Assembly (NCBI GenBank): GCA_029068665.1
Contig: JAIECC010000056.1
Span: forward strand, 1-7,062
From: Lachnospiraceae bacterium
GTDB lineage: Bacteria > Bacillota > Clostridia > Lachnospirales > Lachnospiraceae
Direction: 5' to 3'
DNA length: 7,062 bases
Shown here: positions 5,843 through 7,062 of the stretch, in pieces
Layout of the letters: every line of letters begins with the position of its first letter
Numbering within the stretch: position 1 is the stretch's first letter
Made by a program: the position numbers and the translations under genes
Notes under the pieces: generated by a model
The model's input: the letters and a program-made list of their open reading frames with translations, nothing else
Told to the model about the DNA's origin: nothing
The model's database searches: none

Positions 5843-7062
5843 ATGAAGCAGCAAAAGAAAATTATCGGAATTTTATTATTTATTATTATCGGTTATCTGT
5901 TATATGGGGCTTTTTCCCTATATGGACAGAAGGTATTAGGGTATGTTTATCCGGATGGCAGCTTTTTGTTCTGGCCGGCAGATCAGTATATGGATTTTTT
6001 TAATGTGAATGCAATGGTAGCAGAAGGTCGTCCTTATGTGGACTTTTATTCTTCTTATCCGCCATTTATACTGGGAATTGCGTGGCTGTTTTCCTTAATG
6101 GCAGATTATAAAACCTATACGACTCATGAGCTGGTCACCATGACAGAAGGAAAAGTATCCTATATTTTATTTGTAGGAATTTTTACTTTATTGCTTGGAG
6201 GATTGCTGTACGCGTTTCTTTCTAAAGAAAAAAAACTGTTTCCCAACCGGTTTCTTTTGATACTTACCATCCCGGTTTTGATTTTTACAGCACCCTATAT
6301 TTATATGCTGGACCGGGGAAATTATCTTTTGATTGCAATTGTCTGTTACCTGGCTTTTGCGTACTTTTATGAGAAAAATGAACCCCTTGCAGCAATCTTT
6401 CTTGGACTTGCAACGGCTATTAAAATTTATCCGATTTTCTTGTTTTTAATCTATTTCGTTGAAAAGAAATGGAAGAATATGGGAATTGCTACCTTAAGCG
6501 CTGGTATTAGTTCCCTGATTCCGTTTTTGCTGTTTAAGGGAGGAATCTGGCAAAATATTGTGGAATTTGGTTATGCCTTGCTCTCCTTTGGTAAGGGATA
6601 TGAAACAGAGGTGCCGAATGTGTACTTTGGAGTTGGTCTGACCTCCTTGCTGCGGTTTCCGTTTATGATATGGAATAATCTGACCATACCGGACTGGTTT
6701 CCGGTCATGCCGGTTTATCTGGTACTGGGATCAGCATTGGCACTTTGGAGTCTGTATCATTTGTGGCATGAACAGGTATTGTGGAAGAAAATGCTGGTAT
6801 TAACTGCATTAATGGTATTTTTAAGTCCCAATGCATATATGTACAATCTGACCTTCTTATTGCCGGCAATTGTGATGTTTATTTTGGCATCGAAGAGTGA
6901 GAATCGTTGGACGGATTGGATTTATCTGCAATTTTTAGGATTTTTGATGATTCCAAAGGCATATTATTATATGCTAACTGAGCATGCAATCGGAATTCAG
7001 GTGGCTTTGGATGGCATGTTATTATTAGGCTTGATTTTATTTTATAATATTTTTGATAAGAG
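5843..7062 (+). CDS. Polytopic membrane glycosyltransferase, GT87/DUF2029-like (GT-C), 3'-partial
   Basis: The frame opens at the ATG directly after the GT2 stop and stays open to the window edge: 406 complete codons, with the last two bases a split codon. The protein is strongly hydrophobic, with about 10-12 probable membrane helices starting with residues ~6-27 and including ~106-126, 137-155, 160-177, 184-206, 213-231, 288-308, 337-350 and 385-402. An extracytoplasmic loop after helix 1 carries DQYMDFFN (47-54) and DFYSSYPP (67-74), acidic motifs in the place where GT-C enzymes hold their catalytic Asp. LDRGN (156-160), then GLATAIKIYP (188-197), matches the GT87/DUF2029 signature of a D-R-G-N helix start followed by L-A-x-x-x-K-x-Y-P. 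Such enzymes use polyprenyl-phosphate sugars as donors outside the membrane, which fits the GT2 gene just upstream as donor maker. GT87 members usually run to about 400-450 residues, so little is probably missing. The linkage and sugar are unknown. Confidence 0.8.
   Translation, partial: MKQQKKIIGILLFIIIGYLLYGAFSLYGQKVLGYVYPDGSFLFWPADQYMDFFNVNAMVAEGRPYVDFYSSYPPFILGIAWLFSLMADYKTYTTHELVTMTEGKVSYILFVGIFTLLLGGLLYAFLSKEKKLFPNRFLLILTIPVLIFTAPYIYMLDRGNYLLIAIVCYLAFAYFYEKNEPLAAIFLGLATAIKIYPIFLFLIYFVEKKWKNMGIATLSAGISSLIPFLLFKGGIWQNIVEFGYALLSFGKGYETEVPNVYFGVGLTSLLRFPFMIWNNLTIPDWFPVMPVYLVLGSALALWSLYHLWHEQVLWKKMLVLTALMVFLSPNAYMYNLTFLLPAIVMFILASKSENRWTDWIYLQFLGFLMIPKAYYYMLTEHAIGIQVALDGMLLLGLILFYNIFDK

Overview
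The window reads as part of a surface-polysaccharide (capsule, exopolysaccharide or cell-wall glycan) biosynthesis locus. The organism is probably a low-to-moderate GC Firmicute, most likely a Clostridia/Lachnospiraceae-type gut bacterium. That is inferred from strong AGGAG-type ribosome binding sites, tight co-directional packing, purine-rich spacers and codon use; no rRNA or housekeeping marker is present to confirm it.

All six genes lie on the + strand and look like one transcription unit. (1) 1-1364: the 3' part of a DRE-TIM/HMGL-type aldolase with an extra C-terminal domain, 5' end off-window. (2) 1396-2049: a HAD-superfamily phosphatase. (3) 2082-3881: a full-length acetolactate-synthase-like thiamine-diphosphate enzyme. 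(4) 3966-4892: a short-chain (extended SDR) NAD-dependent epimerase/dehydratase/reductase. (5) 4889-5842: a GT2 polyprenyl-phosphate-type glycosyltransferase with two C-terminal membrane helices. (6) 5843-7062: a polytopic GT87/DUF2029-like GT-C glycosyltransferase, 3' end off-window. Spacers are 31, 32 and 84 nt, then a 4-nt overlap and an abutting junction. I saw no convincing internal promoter or terminator, no RNA genes, no mobile elements and no CRISPR.

Working model (inference): genes 1-4 form a small-molecule module. The aldolase and the ThDP enzyme belong to families that handle pyruvate or 2-keto acids, the HAD protein would remove a phosphate, and the SDR would reduce or epimerise a keto-sugar. 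Together they could build an unusual carbon-branched or chain-extended sugar, by loose analogy with the ThDP enzyme YerE and a reductase in yersiniose biosynthesis. Genes 5-6 would then load a sugar on a polyprenyl phosphate and transfer it on the outer face of the membrane. The aldolase/HAD/ThDP/SDR combination is the most interesting part of the window; its substrate and product cannot be read from the sequence.
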